NCBI GenBank assembly: GCA_900542375.1
Contig: UQNI01000023.1
Span: 1 to 25,147 of the forward strand
DNA: 25,147 nucleotides
Direction: 5' to 3'
Source of the DNA: an uncultured Oscillospiraceae bacterium
GTDB lineage: Bacteria; Bacillota; Clostridia; Oscillospirales; Acutalibacteraceae
The notes beneath the pieces are model-generated. The model had not been told where the DNA came from, searched no databases, and worked only from the letters and a program-made list of their open reading frames with translations. Positions 1 to 7,776 of the stretch are shown here, piece by piece. Numbering within the stretch: position 1 is the stretch's first letter; each line of letters begins with the position of its first letter. The position numbers were made by a program, and so were the translations under genes.

Positions 1-113
1 CATATATAATCATATTATACATGATTTTGACCGTAATTTGTAGATAAATTATGATATTGAAGTTATTTTGTAACTTTTATGTTGGTTTAATGAAATTTTA
101 TAAAACATAAATA

Positions 114-141
114 TTGTGTTCAAAAAAATATATCATAATAT
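114..141 (+). promoter_or_regulatory. weak candidate promoter upstream of the O-antigen-ligase-like gene
   Basis: TTGTGT at 114-119 and TAATAT at 136-141 are separated by 16 bases. The surrounding 222 bases are extremely AT-rich, so chance matches are likely. No other recognisable element is visible in positions 1-222. Confidence 0.25.
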
Positions 142-222
142 ATGGCTGGATATAGGGTAGCTTTATATCATATTTTATAAGATGATAGCTTTAGATAGGC
201 ACATAAAGGGAACTTTTAGCTA

Positions 223-1584
223 TTGTCGGTATATTTTAGTAATTGTATGAGTAAAATTGCTTTGCAATTTCTTTTATGTTATAATAACAATGTATATCAT
301 TTTTTATATTCGGAGGGTTTACATATTATAAAAAAATTAAACGGTGTTTTGAAACATACCAAAACACTTGGAGGCTTTAACAGTATTTTAATGCTTTCGT
401 TAACAGTTTCTATTTTCCTTCCTTTTTATATCACTTTGGCGTGTATGATTTTTGTGGTAATTGTTTCTGTTATCCAAAAGAATTCTCGAAAAGCCGTATT
501 TTTAAATCCATCTAACTTATTTCTTATGAGCATTATGATTTATGGAATCATTGTCAGCAGTGTATATATGAATTTTACAGGAATTATGTATTCGCTGGTT
601 TTTTTGGTGGCCTTGATTGTTATGTTTTATGGAAAAACAATCATGACGCGAAAATTATTTGACAATATGATGGATGTAGCTTGTTTTACCAGTATCATTT
701 GTGTACCGATTGCTGCAATTCAAATGTTTTGGTTTCCTGGGGTAACAGTAGACGGTAGACCGCCGTCAACCTTTACTAACGCTAATTATTACGGCATGAT
801 GATAGAATTCGTAGTAATTATTGCTATGTACCGTATTTTTACAAATCAAAATGTAAAAATGAGAAAGTGGTATATAGGTATTATTCTGGTTAATCTGATT
901 GGTCTATATATGTCGATGAGTATGTCATCGTGCATGACATTATTTTTAACAATGTTAATATATCTGATGATAAAAGGAAAAAAGAAGTCAGCAACAGCTT
1001 TATTTTTATTCATTGCGATTATTGCTTTTGCTTTATTATCAGGACAAATATTTCCGCGTATTGATACAACTACCGATATCTTCCGCACCAGGATAGATGT
1101 GTGGAGCACTGCGTTAAAAGGTATAGCTGACCATGCATTATTTGGTATGGGACCAAGTGCTTATCAGTTAGTATGGCCTGCTTACAGCGGTTATCCAACT
1201 TTTCATGCACACAATTTATTTTTAGATACACTGCTGAACTTTGGTGTAGTAGGCGGATGTGCCATTTTCTTTTATGTTTTAACTCAGTTAAAATTGCTGA
1301 TGAAACGATTCCAAGTGAATGTGTGTAAAAACAGAAATATTCTGGTATTGGTCATGTTTGCAGCAGTTTTAATTCACGGCTGTACGGATGTTACTATTTT
1401 TTGGATACAAACAGGTATGTTGTTTCTGCTGGTCTATACTTCGACAGGCATCCAAAATAATGTAAAATCCTTTGCTCAAAGAAAACATAATATGTCTATT
1501 CATCATACAGAGACTTGGTCTGTGGAAGAACATGAAACATCTCCGGAAGAAAGTGGAAAATCAACATCCGATATTTATCATTAA
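223..1584 (+). CDS. O-antigen ligase-like polytopic membrane protein (Wzy_C family)
   Basis: Integral membrane protein of the O-antigen ligase/polymerase type, which in Gram-positives probably transfers or polymerises a lipid-linked surface polysaccharide. About ten hydrophobic segments are visible. Two family hallmarks are present: GRPPSTFTNANYYG from residue 178 (the usual G-R-P-x-T-F-x-N-x-N pattern) and HAHNLFLDTLLNFGVVG from residue 328, in the large outer loop where the family's active residues lie. The longest frame opens with TTG at 223, but its first 34 residues do not look like protein. A textbook GGAGGG (312-317) lies seven bases before an in-frame ATT at 325, which may be the true start; ATG 391 is another option. 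The C-terminal 35 residues are polar and probably cytoplasmic. No polysaccharide gene cluster is seen beside it, so the substrate is unknown. Confidence 0.75.
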   Translation: MSVYFSNCMSKIALQFLLCYNNNVYHFLYSEGLHIIKKLNGVLKHTKTLGGFNSILMLSLTVSIFLPFYITLACMIFVVIVSVIQKNSRKAVFLNPSNLFLMSIMIYGIIVSSVYMNFTGIMYSLVFLVALIVMFYGKTIMTRKLFDNMMDVACFTSIICVPIAAIQMFWFPGVTVDGRPPSTFTNANYYGMMIEFVVIIAMYRIFTNQNVKMRKWYIGIILVNLIGLYMSMSMSSCMTLFLTMLIYLMIKGKKKSATALFLFIAIIAFALLSGQIFPRIDTTTDIFRTRIDVWSTALKGIADHALFGMGPSAYQLVWPAYSGYPTFHAHNLFLDTLLNFGVVGGCAIFFYVLTQLKLLMKRFQVNVCKNRNILVLVMFAAVLIHGCTDVTIFWIQTGMLFLLVYTSTGIQNNVKSFAQRKHNMSIHHTETWSVEEHETSPEESGKSTSDIYH

Positions 1585-1599
1585 GAAATACATTGACTC

Positions 1600-1640
1600 A
1601 AAAGCGCTATGGGAAAGATTCATTTTCTATAGCGCTTTTT
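1600..1640 (+). terminator. rho-independent terminator after the O-antigen-ligase-like gene
   Basis: AAAAGCGCTAT (1600-1610) pairs with ATAGCGCTTTT (1629-1639) and the right arm ends in a T run. It lies 15 bases after the stop codon at 1582-1584 and isolates this gene from the two-component operon. Confidence 0.85.
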
Positions 1641-1712
1641 ATGTTCGATGTATCATTTTGTAATTGAGTTGTAAAAACATGTAGAAAAATCTGGAACAAT
1701 AGGGCTGTACGG

Positions 1713-1741
1713 TTGTAAAACAACGTTATGAATGCTATATT
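1713..1741 (+). promoter_or_regulatory. extended -10 promoter of the two-component operon
   Basis: TTGTAA (1713-1718), a 17-base spacer and TATATT (1736-1741), with TG at 1733-1734 giving an extended -10. Transcription would start near 1748, leaving a short leader of about 17 bases that contains GAGGTGA (1754-1760) just before ATG 1765. Confidence 0.65.
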
Positions 1742-1764
1742 AAATTTAAAAATGAGGTGAAAGA

Positions 1765-2424
1765 ATGGCAAAAATATTAATTGTAGAAGATGATGTAAAT
1801 ATAGCAAAAATGCTGGAAGTGACGTTGTCCATTGGCGGATATGAATCTGAGAGATGTGATAACGGAAAAAAAGCTGTAGATTTGGTAACTTCTCAGTCTT
1901 ATGATTTGGTTTTATTGGACGTTATGCTGCCGGATATGGACGGCTTTAAAGTAATTGAATACATTGATAAAGAAGAGACAGCAGTTATTTTTCTAACAGC
2001 ATTGCAGGATGTTATGGATAAGGTAAAGGGGCTAAAATTAGGTGCGGAAGATTATATTGTAAAACCGTTTGAAACAGTGGAATTATTAGCCAGAATTGAA
2101 GTCGTACTGCGTAGAAAACATAAAAGCAACAATACCATACATTATGGTGATATTACCATGAATATTGACGAACATACAGTAAAAAAAGGAGACGACTACG
2201 TTAGTTTAACTCCAAAAGAATTTGATATTCTTGCTTTTTTCCTGCAAAACCAGGATATTGCGCTGACAAGGGAACGCTTGCTTGCTACTGTATGGGGATA
2301 TGAATTTATGGGGGAAACCCGTACGGTTGATATACACGTACAACAAATACGAAAAAAGATGGGATTACACAATAAATTGGTTACAATACCGAAGCTTGGT
2401 TATCGTTTGGAGAGGAATAACTAA
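1765..2424 (+). CDS. OmpR/PhoB-family response regulator
   Basis: Two-domain transcription regulator of 219 residues, the usual length for the family. The receiver domain (about 1-118) has the acidic pair D9/D10, phospho-acceptor D52 in LLDVMLPDMDG, T78 and K100 in IVKPF. The C-terminal winged helix (about 125-219) has the typical TPKEFDIL start and a recognition helix around TRTVDIHVQQIRKK. GAGGTGA sits four bases before the ATG. Its stop codon directly abuts the ATG of the kinase gene at 2425, so the two are co-translated partners. Target genes are not evident, but the downstream extracytoplasmic protein and C39 peptidase are the nearest candidates. Confidence 0.95.
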   Translation: MAKILIVEDDVNIAKMLEVTLSIGGYESERCDNGKKAVDLVTSQSYDLVLLDVMLPDMDGFKVIEYIDKEETAVIFLTALQDVMDKVKGLKLGAEDYIVKPFETVELLARIEVVLRRKHKSNNTIHYGDITMNIDEHTVKKGDDYVSLTPKEFDILAFFLQNQDIALTRERLLATVWGYEFMGETRTVDIHVQQIRKKMGLHNKLVTIPKLGYRLERNN

Positions 2425-3888
2425 ATGAAACTTTGGCAAAAGATATTTTTGTGTTCTTTGGCATTGGTAATTTTAGCAATTGATGTTACATCGGTTTTGC
2501 TGCTGTCCAACAGCCATAGATTAACCGTCATGCGTGAAGAACAGAATGCCGTTTCTGAGCATAAATACTTATCCGTGATGCTGAAAGATAATGTTATTTA
2601 TGAACGGTTAAAACAAAATAAAGTGTTTCTGACCGAAGAGGAAGTAATTCAGGTAACTCAGTCTGCGTTTGAACCCCAATCCAGTGCACGTACCATAGGC
2701 TTGTCGCTATATACAGGGCAAAGGCGGTTGCTTAGCTATAATGGACGTTCGGAACAATTGGAGGTTTCTATTTTGCAAAGTGCATCTCAATCCAGTGTAT
2801 TAAATCAAGTGCAGGGCTTGGGCGGTTATGCGCTGGAAATTGTAGATGACGGAGAGGCGTCTTATTTAATTGTCATTTCTCAAATTATATTGGAGAGTCA
2901 GCCATATTATTTGATGACTTCCTCTGACGTAACAGAAATTTATACATTATATAAGCAGCAATTAAACTATGTTTTGGTAATGAGTATGATATGTGCAACG
3001 GTGATTGCTTCTGTTTTATTGATTGTAGTGTGGCTATTACTGTTGCCTTTGCGAAGAATCAATGAAGGAACACGACAAATTGCGCAGGGAAATTATAGCA
3101 AACGACTGCCTGAAAAAGGTAGTACGGAATTTTCTCAATTATCACGTAATATGAACGAGATGGCGGAAGCAATTGAACATAATATTAAAGATTTGGAAAG
3201 CGTTGCAGAAGACAGAAATACCTTCATTGCAAATTTGGCGCATGAAATGAAAACACCTCTGACTTCTATTTTGGGCTTTGGTGATTTACTCCGCATTAAA
3301 CGTACGGTAGATGATAAAGAACGGCGTGAATATGCCGGTATTATTGTAGAGGAAACCAAACGCTTAAAAACATTGTCTGGTAAATTGATGGAATTGATTA
3401 CAGTAGGAAGCACACAATTGGATTGGCAAACCATTCCTTTGACCAGCATTATGGAAGAAGTAGGACAGGCACTGCAAATTTCTTTATCTAAGTCCGGCAT
3501 TACACTGAATATAAAAGTATGTAAAATAGAAGTGTCAGTGGACAAAGAATTATTTAAGTCATTGATTTATAACTTGATTGACAATGCAATTAAAGCTTCA
3601 AAATCCGGCCAGGAAATTGAAGTCTTCGCCGAAGAAACAAATGGAATATTAACAATTGCCGTAAAAGACCATGGTATTGGTATTCCAAAAGAAGAAATCA
3701 ATAAAATTATGCAGCCATTTTATATGATTGATAAATCACGAACCAGAAAAGCAGGAGGAGCAGGTTTGGGATTGGCGTTATGCTCCGAAATTGCAAGATT
3801 ACACGGAGCCAGACTCCAAATTGAAAGCGAACCTAGAAAGGGTACTTGCGTGAGTATTATCTTTGATAAAAAGGGGGAGACCGAATGA
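2425..3888 (+). CDS. membrane sensor histidine kinase (HAMP, HisKA, HATPase)
   Basis: Cognate sensor kinase, 487 residues. TM1 is at about 6-28 and TM2 at about 178-206. They enclose an extracytoplasmic sensor region of about 150 residues that I cannot assign to a known fold. A HAMP linker follows (about 206-255). The HisKA box FIANLAHEMKTPLTSILGF carries the phospho-acceptor H273. The ATPase domain shows the N box (DNAIKAS, about 386), G1 (DHGIGIP, about 416) and G2 (GGAGLGLAL, about 443). The start follows the regulator stop with no gap, with GGAGAGGAA at 2409-2417 inside the regulator gene. The end overlaps the next gene by ATGA, implying translational coupling of all three. The signal is unknown. 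Confidence 0.95.
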   Translation: MKLWQKIFLCSLALVILAIDVTSVLLLSNSHRLTVMREEQNAVSEHKYLSVMLKDNVIYERLKQNKVFLTEEEVIQVTQSAFEPQSSARTIGLSLYTGQRRLLSYNGRSEQLEVSILQSASQSSVLNQVQGLGGYALEIVDDGEASYLIVISQIILESQPYYLMTSSDVTEIYTLYKQQLNYVLVMSMICATVIASVLLIVVWLLLLPLRRINEGTRQIAQGNYSKRLPEKGSTEFSQLSRNMNEMAEAIEHNIKDLESVAEDRNTFIANLAHEMKTPLTSILGFGDLLRIKRTVDDKERREYAGIIVEETKRLKTLSGKLMELITVGSTQLDWQTIPLTSIMEEVGQALQISLSKSGITLNIKVCKIEVSVDKELFKSLIYNLIDNAIKASKSGQEIEVFAEETNGILTIAVKDHGIGIPKEEINKIMQPFYMIDKSRTRKAGGAGLGLALCSEIARLHGARLQIESEPRKGTCVSIIFDKKGETE

Positions 3889-4781
3889 AACCACGGCAAA
3901 AAGAAAAAAAGTTTCATGTCATCAGGCTCCTTATAACACTTCTTATTTCAGCAGCTATTTTGGGCCTTGGATATATTTTAATCAGTAGTCTGCAATATTG
4001 GATTCCAAGTTATAAAAATAAAATGACATATATGGGCGAAGAAAATGTTCAAATGCAGCCTCTCTACTGGAATAGAGAAGAAGAAATCACTATTTATCCA
4101 TGGGGATTATATAAAAATGATGCTGTGACATCTTTAACTGAAGATGATAAGATGTTTTTGAGTGAAATTCATATTTCCGGTTTACTGAATCAGGCAGCTC
4201 AATCGAATAAAGAAACAGATTTTATTTCTCATTTTCAAAAGGTAACTTCAAATAATGTTCCGGTATACTTTCTAAAGAATTTTGAATGTACCGGATATTC
4301 ATTTTCAGGAGAAAATTCCGAGCAATCTCCTGCTATAGAAGAGAAAGCAAATCATGTATCCAACAATGCAGTAAAACAGACAAAAGTTGTGAACTGTGCA
4401 GTAGACCAATATGGCCAATTATTGTATTTACATGTGGACGATAAAGAGAGTCTTCAAAAGTCTGCTGATAGAACTCAAATTGAAGAAGCATACAATAAGT
4501 TTACAACTTCCAAAGAGTCTGATGCTACTTCTGAAGGCGATATCGTAGATATTGCAGCAACTGATTTGTACCACTTATGTTTGACAAATCCTTATCAAGA
4601 TAAAGCTGCTACAGCGTTAGAAAACTTTTTAAACTCTGACCATAATTCTTATGATGTTGTGATACAAGACCAGCAAATTTTGTTGATTTATACCTTGGAT
4701 TCAGGTTATCGGTTTATTTTTATTTACAATGTTCCGATGGAGCAAATAGCCGGAATGAGCCTGGAAAAATTATCTGCATAA
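3885..4781 (+). CDS. unrecognised membrane-anchored extracytoplasmic protein of the two-component operon
   Basis: 298 residues with no family I recognise. A basic N-terminus (KPRQKEKK) precedes one hydrophobic helix at about 14-36; the rest is hydrophilic and should lie outside the membrane. The extracytoplasmic part carries two widely spaced cysteines (about residues 128 and 167), which could form a disulfide, and a low-complexity polar stretch between them. The ATG overlaps the kinase stop by four bases (ATGA) behind GGGGGAG at 3873-3879, so it is made together with the kinase. Inference: an accessory sensor or modulator of the kinase, in the way that YycH/YycI-type proteins act on WalK, but I see no sequence similarity to those. 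Confidence 0.8.
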   Translation: MKPRQKEKKFHVIRLLITLLISAAILGLGYILISSLQYWIPSYKNKMTYMGEENVQMQPLYWNREEEITIYPWGLYKNDAVTSLTEDDKMFLSEIHISGLLNQAAQSNKETDFISHFQKVTSNNVPVYFLKNFECTGYSFSGENSEQSPAIEEKANHVSNNAVKQTKVVNCAVDQYGQLLYLHVDDKESLQKSADRTQIEEAYNKFTTSKESDATSEGDIVDIAATDLYHLCLTNPYQDKAATALENFLNSDHNSYDVVIQDQQILLIYTLDSGYRFIFIYNVPMEQIAGMSLEKLSA

Positions 4782-4806
4782 ATAAAGTTGAAATTTTTAC
4801 ACTTTT

Positions 4807-4835
4807 TTGACATATTCTTACAGACAACATGTAAT
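4807..4835 (+). promoter_or_regulatory. promoter of the membrane-anchored C39-like peptidase gene
   Basis: A perfect TTGACA at 4807-4812, a 17-base spacer and TGTAAT at 4830-4835. Predicted start near 4842. No terminator hairpin separates it from the upstream operon, so read-through from the two-component genes is also possible. Confidence 0.65.
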
Positions 4836-4871
4836 ATAGTATGACATAATATTATCGTTACAAATAATGGA

Positions 4872-5750
4872 ATGAAAAAGTTATTTTGGAAAGAATGTGT
4901 AAAAATGAAAAATAAACATGTATCCTTATACATATATTTTAAAAAGAAACGTTTTATTTTATTGGTTAGCATCGTGAGTTTTGTGATTACCATTCTGGTA
5001 GTGATAGGAGTTGTTCTGATAGCAATGGGTTTATTTCATCAAGAAGATTCTATGTCTACTTTAAATCTTGGCAATACCGGAATTGAAAAAGCAGAAACGG
5101 TGAATCAAAAAGAGGCAGAAGAAAGCAATGGCTTTCTATTGGATGTTCCGTATCTTTCACAAGAAGGTGAATATCCTACAGCATGTGAAATTGTGAGTGC
5201 GGTTATGGTTCTTTCCTATTATGGATATGATGTATCCGTTGATGACTTTATTGATGATTATCTTCCGCAAGCGGATATTTTTGTTGATACGGAGACAGGT
5301 CTTTTAACCAGTACAAGTCCTACACAGGCTTTTATTGGGGACCCCAGGTCTTCCGGAGGATACGGATGTTATGCACCGGTTATTGTAAGTGCTTTAAATA
5401 ATGCGGTTGGCAATACAGCTTTAGCGATGGATACAACCAATACGGATATAGATACGTTGGTCGATAACTATGTAAAACGTAATATACCTGTATTGCTGTG
5501 GGCCAGCATTAATTTGGCTCCAACTTCCGTAGGGGATAGCTGGATACTGGAAGATACAGGAGAATGGTTTACATGGACAGCGGGAGAACACTGCATGGTA
5601 TTGGTAGGAGCAGACCAAAATTATTATTATTTTAATGATCCATACAACAGCAATGGTACTGTAAAATACCATAAAAATTTGGTAACAAAACGCTGGGAAG
5701 AGCTAGGGAAACAATCCGTAGTATTGGTACCAACCGCAATCTCTAAATAA
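4872..5750 (+). CDS. membrane-anchored C39-like cysteine peptidase (Peptidase_C39_2 type)
   Basis: 292 residues from ATG 4872; ATG 4905 (281 residues) has a better-placed GGAAAG at 4888-4893 and may be the real start. An N-terminal helix (about 28-56, preceded by FKKKR) anchors the protein with the rest outside. The papain-fold C39-like domain spans about 90-288. The nucleophile is C105 in YPTACEIVSAVM, the histidine H240 in EHCMVLVG, and N255/D256 lie in YYFNDPYN. A central GYGCYAPVI motif is shared word for word with the C39 domain of the giant protein at 17360-21091. The family includes peptidases of peptidoglycan, leader peptides or surface proteins; the substrate here is unknown. It follows the two-component operon by 90 bases with its own promoter and may belong to that regulon. 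Confidence 0.85.
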   Translation: MKKLFWKECVKMKNKHVSLYIYFKKKRFILLVSIVSFVITILVVIGVVLIAMGLFHQEDSMSTLNLGNTGIEKAETVNQKEAEESNGFLLDVPYLSQEGEYPTACEIVSAVMVLSYYGYDVSVDDFIDDYLPQADIFVDTETGLLTSTSPTQAFIGDPRSSGGYGCYAPVIVSALNNAVGNTALAMDTTNTDIDTLVDNYVKRNIPVLLWASINLAPTSVGDSWILEDTGEWFTWTAGEHCMVLVGADQNYYYFNDPYNSNGTVKYHKNLVTKRWEELGKQSVVLVPTAISK

Positions 5751-5781
5751 AAAAGAGCAGCATATGCTGCTCTTTTTTATT
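5746..5781. terminator. perfectly palindromic bidirectional terminator
   Basis: A 36-base perfect inverted repeat with GAGCAGCA/TGCTGCTC arms flanked by A and T runs, so it works in both directions. The stop codon of the peptidase gene (5748-5750) and that of trpA (5777-5779, minus strand) both lie inside it. Confidence 0.95.
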
Positions 5782-6574
5782 TAGAAATATCATCCAAAGC
5801 ATTTCGTAGACTTTTTACAAATGTACCCACAGTTGCTACAGAACTTTTCTGTTCTTGTCCTATCATTTTTACAATGGCGCTGCCAACAATGACACCGTCG
5901 CAGTACGTTTTCATCTGTTTCACTTGTTCAGGCGAGGAAATGCCAAAACCAACACAATACGGGATAGAGGCATGTTGTTTTATTGTATCAAAAAAACTGT
6001 CAAAATCAGTTTGGAATGTATTTCTGACACCGGTAACGCCGGTAGAGGATACGCAATACAAAAATCCTTTGCTGTTTGCCGCAATGGCAGCAATACGGTC
6101 TTTAGACGTTGGAGCGACAAGATTAATTGGATACACGCCATGAGCGTAAGCACATTCATCAATTTCGTCATGTTCTTCAAACGGAAGGTCAGGTACAATG
6201 ACGGCATCAATTCCTGTTTCCTGGCATAGAGAAAAGAAACGCTCTACTCCAAAACGATAAATGGTATTGATATACATCATGAATACCAACGGAATTTCCG
6301 TTTTTGTGCGTAGTTTTTTTACCAATTCAAAAATACCTTCCAGAGTGGTTCCGCCCTGTAAGGAACGCAGGCTTGCTTCTTGAATGATGGGTCCTTCTGC
6401 AATTGGGTCAGAGAACGGAACACCTAATTCAATGAGATTAGCGCCTTGACGTTCCATTTCCAGTACCAACTGTTCTGTGGTATCAAAATCAGGGTCACCC
6501 GCCGTAATAAAGGTAATCAATGCTTTTTTGTTTTGTTTTTTTAATTCTGCAAACATGCTGTCAATTCTATTCAT
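5777..6574 (-). CDS. trpA: tryptophan synthase alpha subunit
   Basis: Cleaves indole-3-glycerol phosphate to indole and glyceraldehyde 3-phosphate, passing indole to TrpB through the alpha-beta tunnel. It has 265 residues, against 268 in enteric bacteria, and is full length. The (beta/alpha)8 barrel motifs are clear: ITFITAGDPD (about 20-29), IELGVPFSDP (48-57) and GFGISSPEQV near the C-terminus. Catalytic E49 is present, but the position equivalent to Asp60 is glutamate (SDPIAEGP instead of SDPLADGP). The ATG lies inside the trpB gene with an 8-base overlap, behind GAGGGG, which should couple translation for equal amounts of the two subunits. It is the last gene of the operon and ends in the shared palindromic terminator. 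Confidence 0.97.
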   Translation of the reverse strand: MNRIDSMFAELKKQNKKALITFITAGDPDFDTTEQLVLEMERQGANLIELGVPFSDPIAEGPIIQEASLRSLQGGTTLEGIFELVKKLRTKTEIPLVFMMYINTIYRFGVERFFSLCQETGIDAVIVPDLPFEEHDEIDECAYAHGVYPINLVAPTSKDRIAAIAANSKGFLYCVSSTGVTGVRNTFQTDFDSFFDTIKQHASIPYCVGFGISSPEQVKQMKTYCDGVIVGSAIVKMIGQEQKSSVATVGTFVKSLRNALDDISK

Positions 6575-7757
6575 GAATATCCACCCCTCTGTATCTGGCT
6601 ACTTGATATACGTCTTTATCTCCGCGTCCTGACAGGCATATTACCATAATTTCATTCTGTTTCATGGTTGGAGCAATTTTTCTTGCAGCAGCTACTGCAT
6701 GGGCAGACTCAATTGCAGGAATGATACCTTCCATACGGGACAAATATTCAAAGGCGCAAACAGCCTCTTCATCTGTAATACTTACGTATTCAGCACGTTT
6801 GCTGGTGTGTAAATGAGCATGTTCCGGACCGATGCCGGGATAATCCAGACCGGCAGAAATAGAGTAAACAGAATCAATTTGTCCTTCTTCATTTTGGAGG
6901 AATAAAGATTTCATACCATGGAAAATTCCTTTGGAGCCTTTTGCCATGGTGGCCGCATGTAAAGCGGTATCCACACCATGACCTGCGGCTTCAGCTCCTA
7001 TTAAACGCACGGTTTCATTTGGAATAAAGTCATAAAACATGCCAATGGCATTGGAACCGCCTCCCACACAGGCAACTACACAGTCAGGCAGTGTGTGTTC
7101 CATGGCCTCTAATTGGCGTTTTGTTTCCTCACCAATAATTTTTTGAAAGTCTCTAACCATGGTAGGGTACGGGTGAGGACCCATTGCGGAACCGATTAAA
7201 TAGTATGTATTTTCAACGTTTGCAGTCCAGTCTCGCATAGCTTCGTTTACGGCATCTTTTAAAGTGCGGGTACCGCTTTTTACGCCCGTTACTTTTGCGC
7301 CAAGTAAATTCATACGATATACGTTTAATGCTTGACGCTCCATATCTTCTTCACCCATATACACTTCGCATTCCATGCCGAACAGAGCAGCCACCGTAGC
7401 AGTTGCAACTCCGTGCTGACCGGCTCCTGTTTCGGCAATTAAACGTTTTTTGCCCATTTTTTTTGCCAATAATGCCTGCCCCAATACATTGTTGATTTTA
7501 TGGGAACCTGTATGGTTTAAATCTTCCCGTTTGATATAAATTTTAGCTCCGCCTAAATCTTTGGTCATTTTTTCTGCATAGTAAAGCATGGAAGGTCTGC
7601 CTGCATAGTTGTGATACAGGTCTGTTAATTCTTTTTGAAATTGTGGGTCATTTTTATAAAAATCATATGCTTGTTCCAATTCGTGAACAGCATTCATAAC
7701 GGTTTCGGGTACATATTGTCCTCCGAAATCTCCGAATCTGCCTACTTTTTTGCTCAT
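6567..7757 (-). CDS. trpB: tryptophan synthase beta subunit
   Basis: PLP enzyme condensing indole with serine to give tryptophan. 396 residues, full length, of the TrpB1 type that pairs with TrpA. The PLP lysine is K87 in LNHTGSHKINN and the catalytic glutamate is E109 in AETGAGQHG, both at the same numbers as in the Salmonella enzyme. The phosphate-binding loop CVGGGSNAIG and the C-terminal SGRGDKD are intact. GAGGTA lies seven bases before the ATG, and the gap to the trpF stop is 19 bases. The stop codon TAG lies within the first codons of trpA. Confidence 0.98.
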   Translation of the reverse strand: MSKKVGRFGDFGGQYVPETVMNAVHELEQAYDFYKNDPQFQKELTDLYHNYAGRPSMLYYAEKMTKDLGGAKIYIKREDLNHTGSHKINNVLGQALLAKKMGKKRLIAETGAGQHGVATATVAALFGMECEVYMGEEDMERQALNVYRMNLLGAKVTGVKSGTRTLKDAVNEAMRDWTANVENTYYLIGSAMGPHPYPTMVRDFQKIIGEETKRQLEAMEHTLPDCVVACVGGGSNAIGMFYDFIPNETVRLIGAEAAGHGVDTALHAATMAKGSKGIFHGMKSLFLQNEEGQIDSVYSISAGLDYPGIGPEHAHLHTSKRAEYVSITDEEAVCAFEYLSRMEGIIPAIESAHAVAAARKIAPTMKQNEIMVICLSGRGDKDVYQVARYRGVDIHE

Positions 7758-7776
7758 GGATGTACCTCATTTCTGT

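Noticed and set aside
1472..1663. Short overlapping plus-strand frame across the end of the O-antigen-ligase-like gene
   Set aside because: It runs through the terminator hairpin, overlaps the real gene in another frame and has no ribosome site.
3885..4781. Assignment of the third operon protein to YycH/YycI
   Set aside because: Position and topology are similar, but I see no shared motif, so the name would be a guess.
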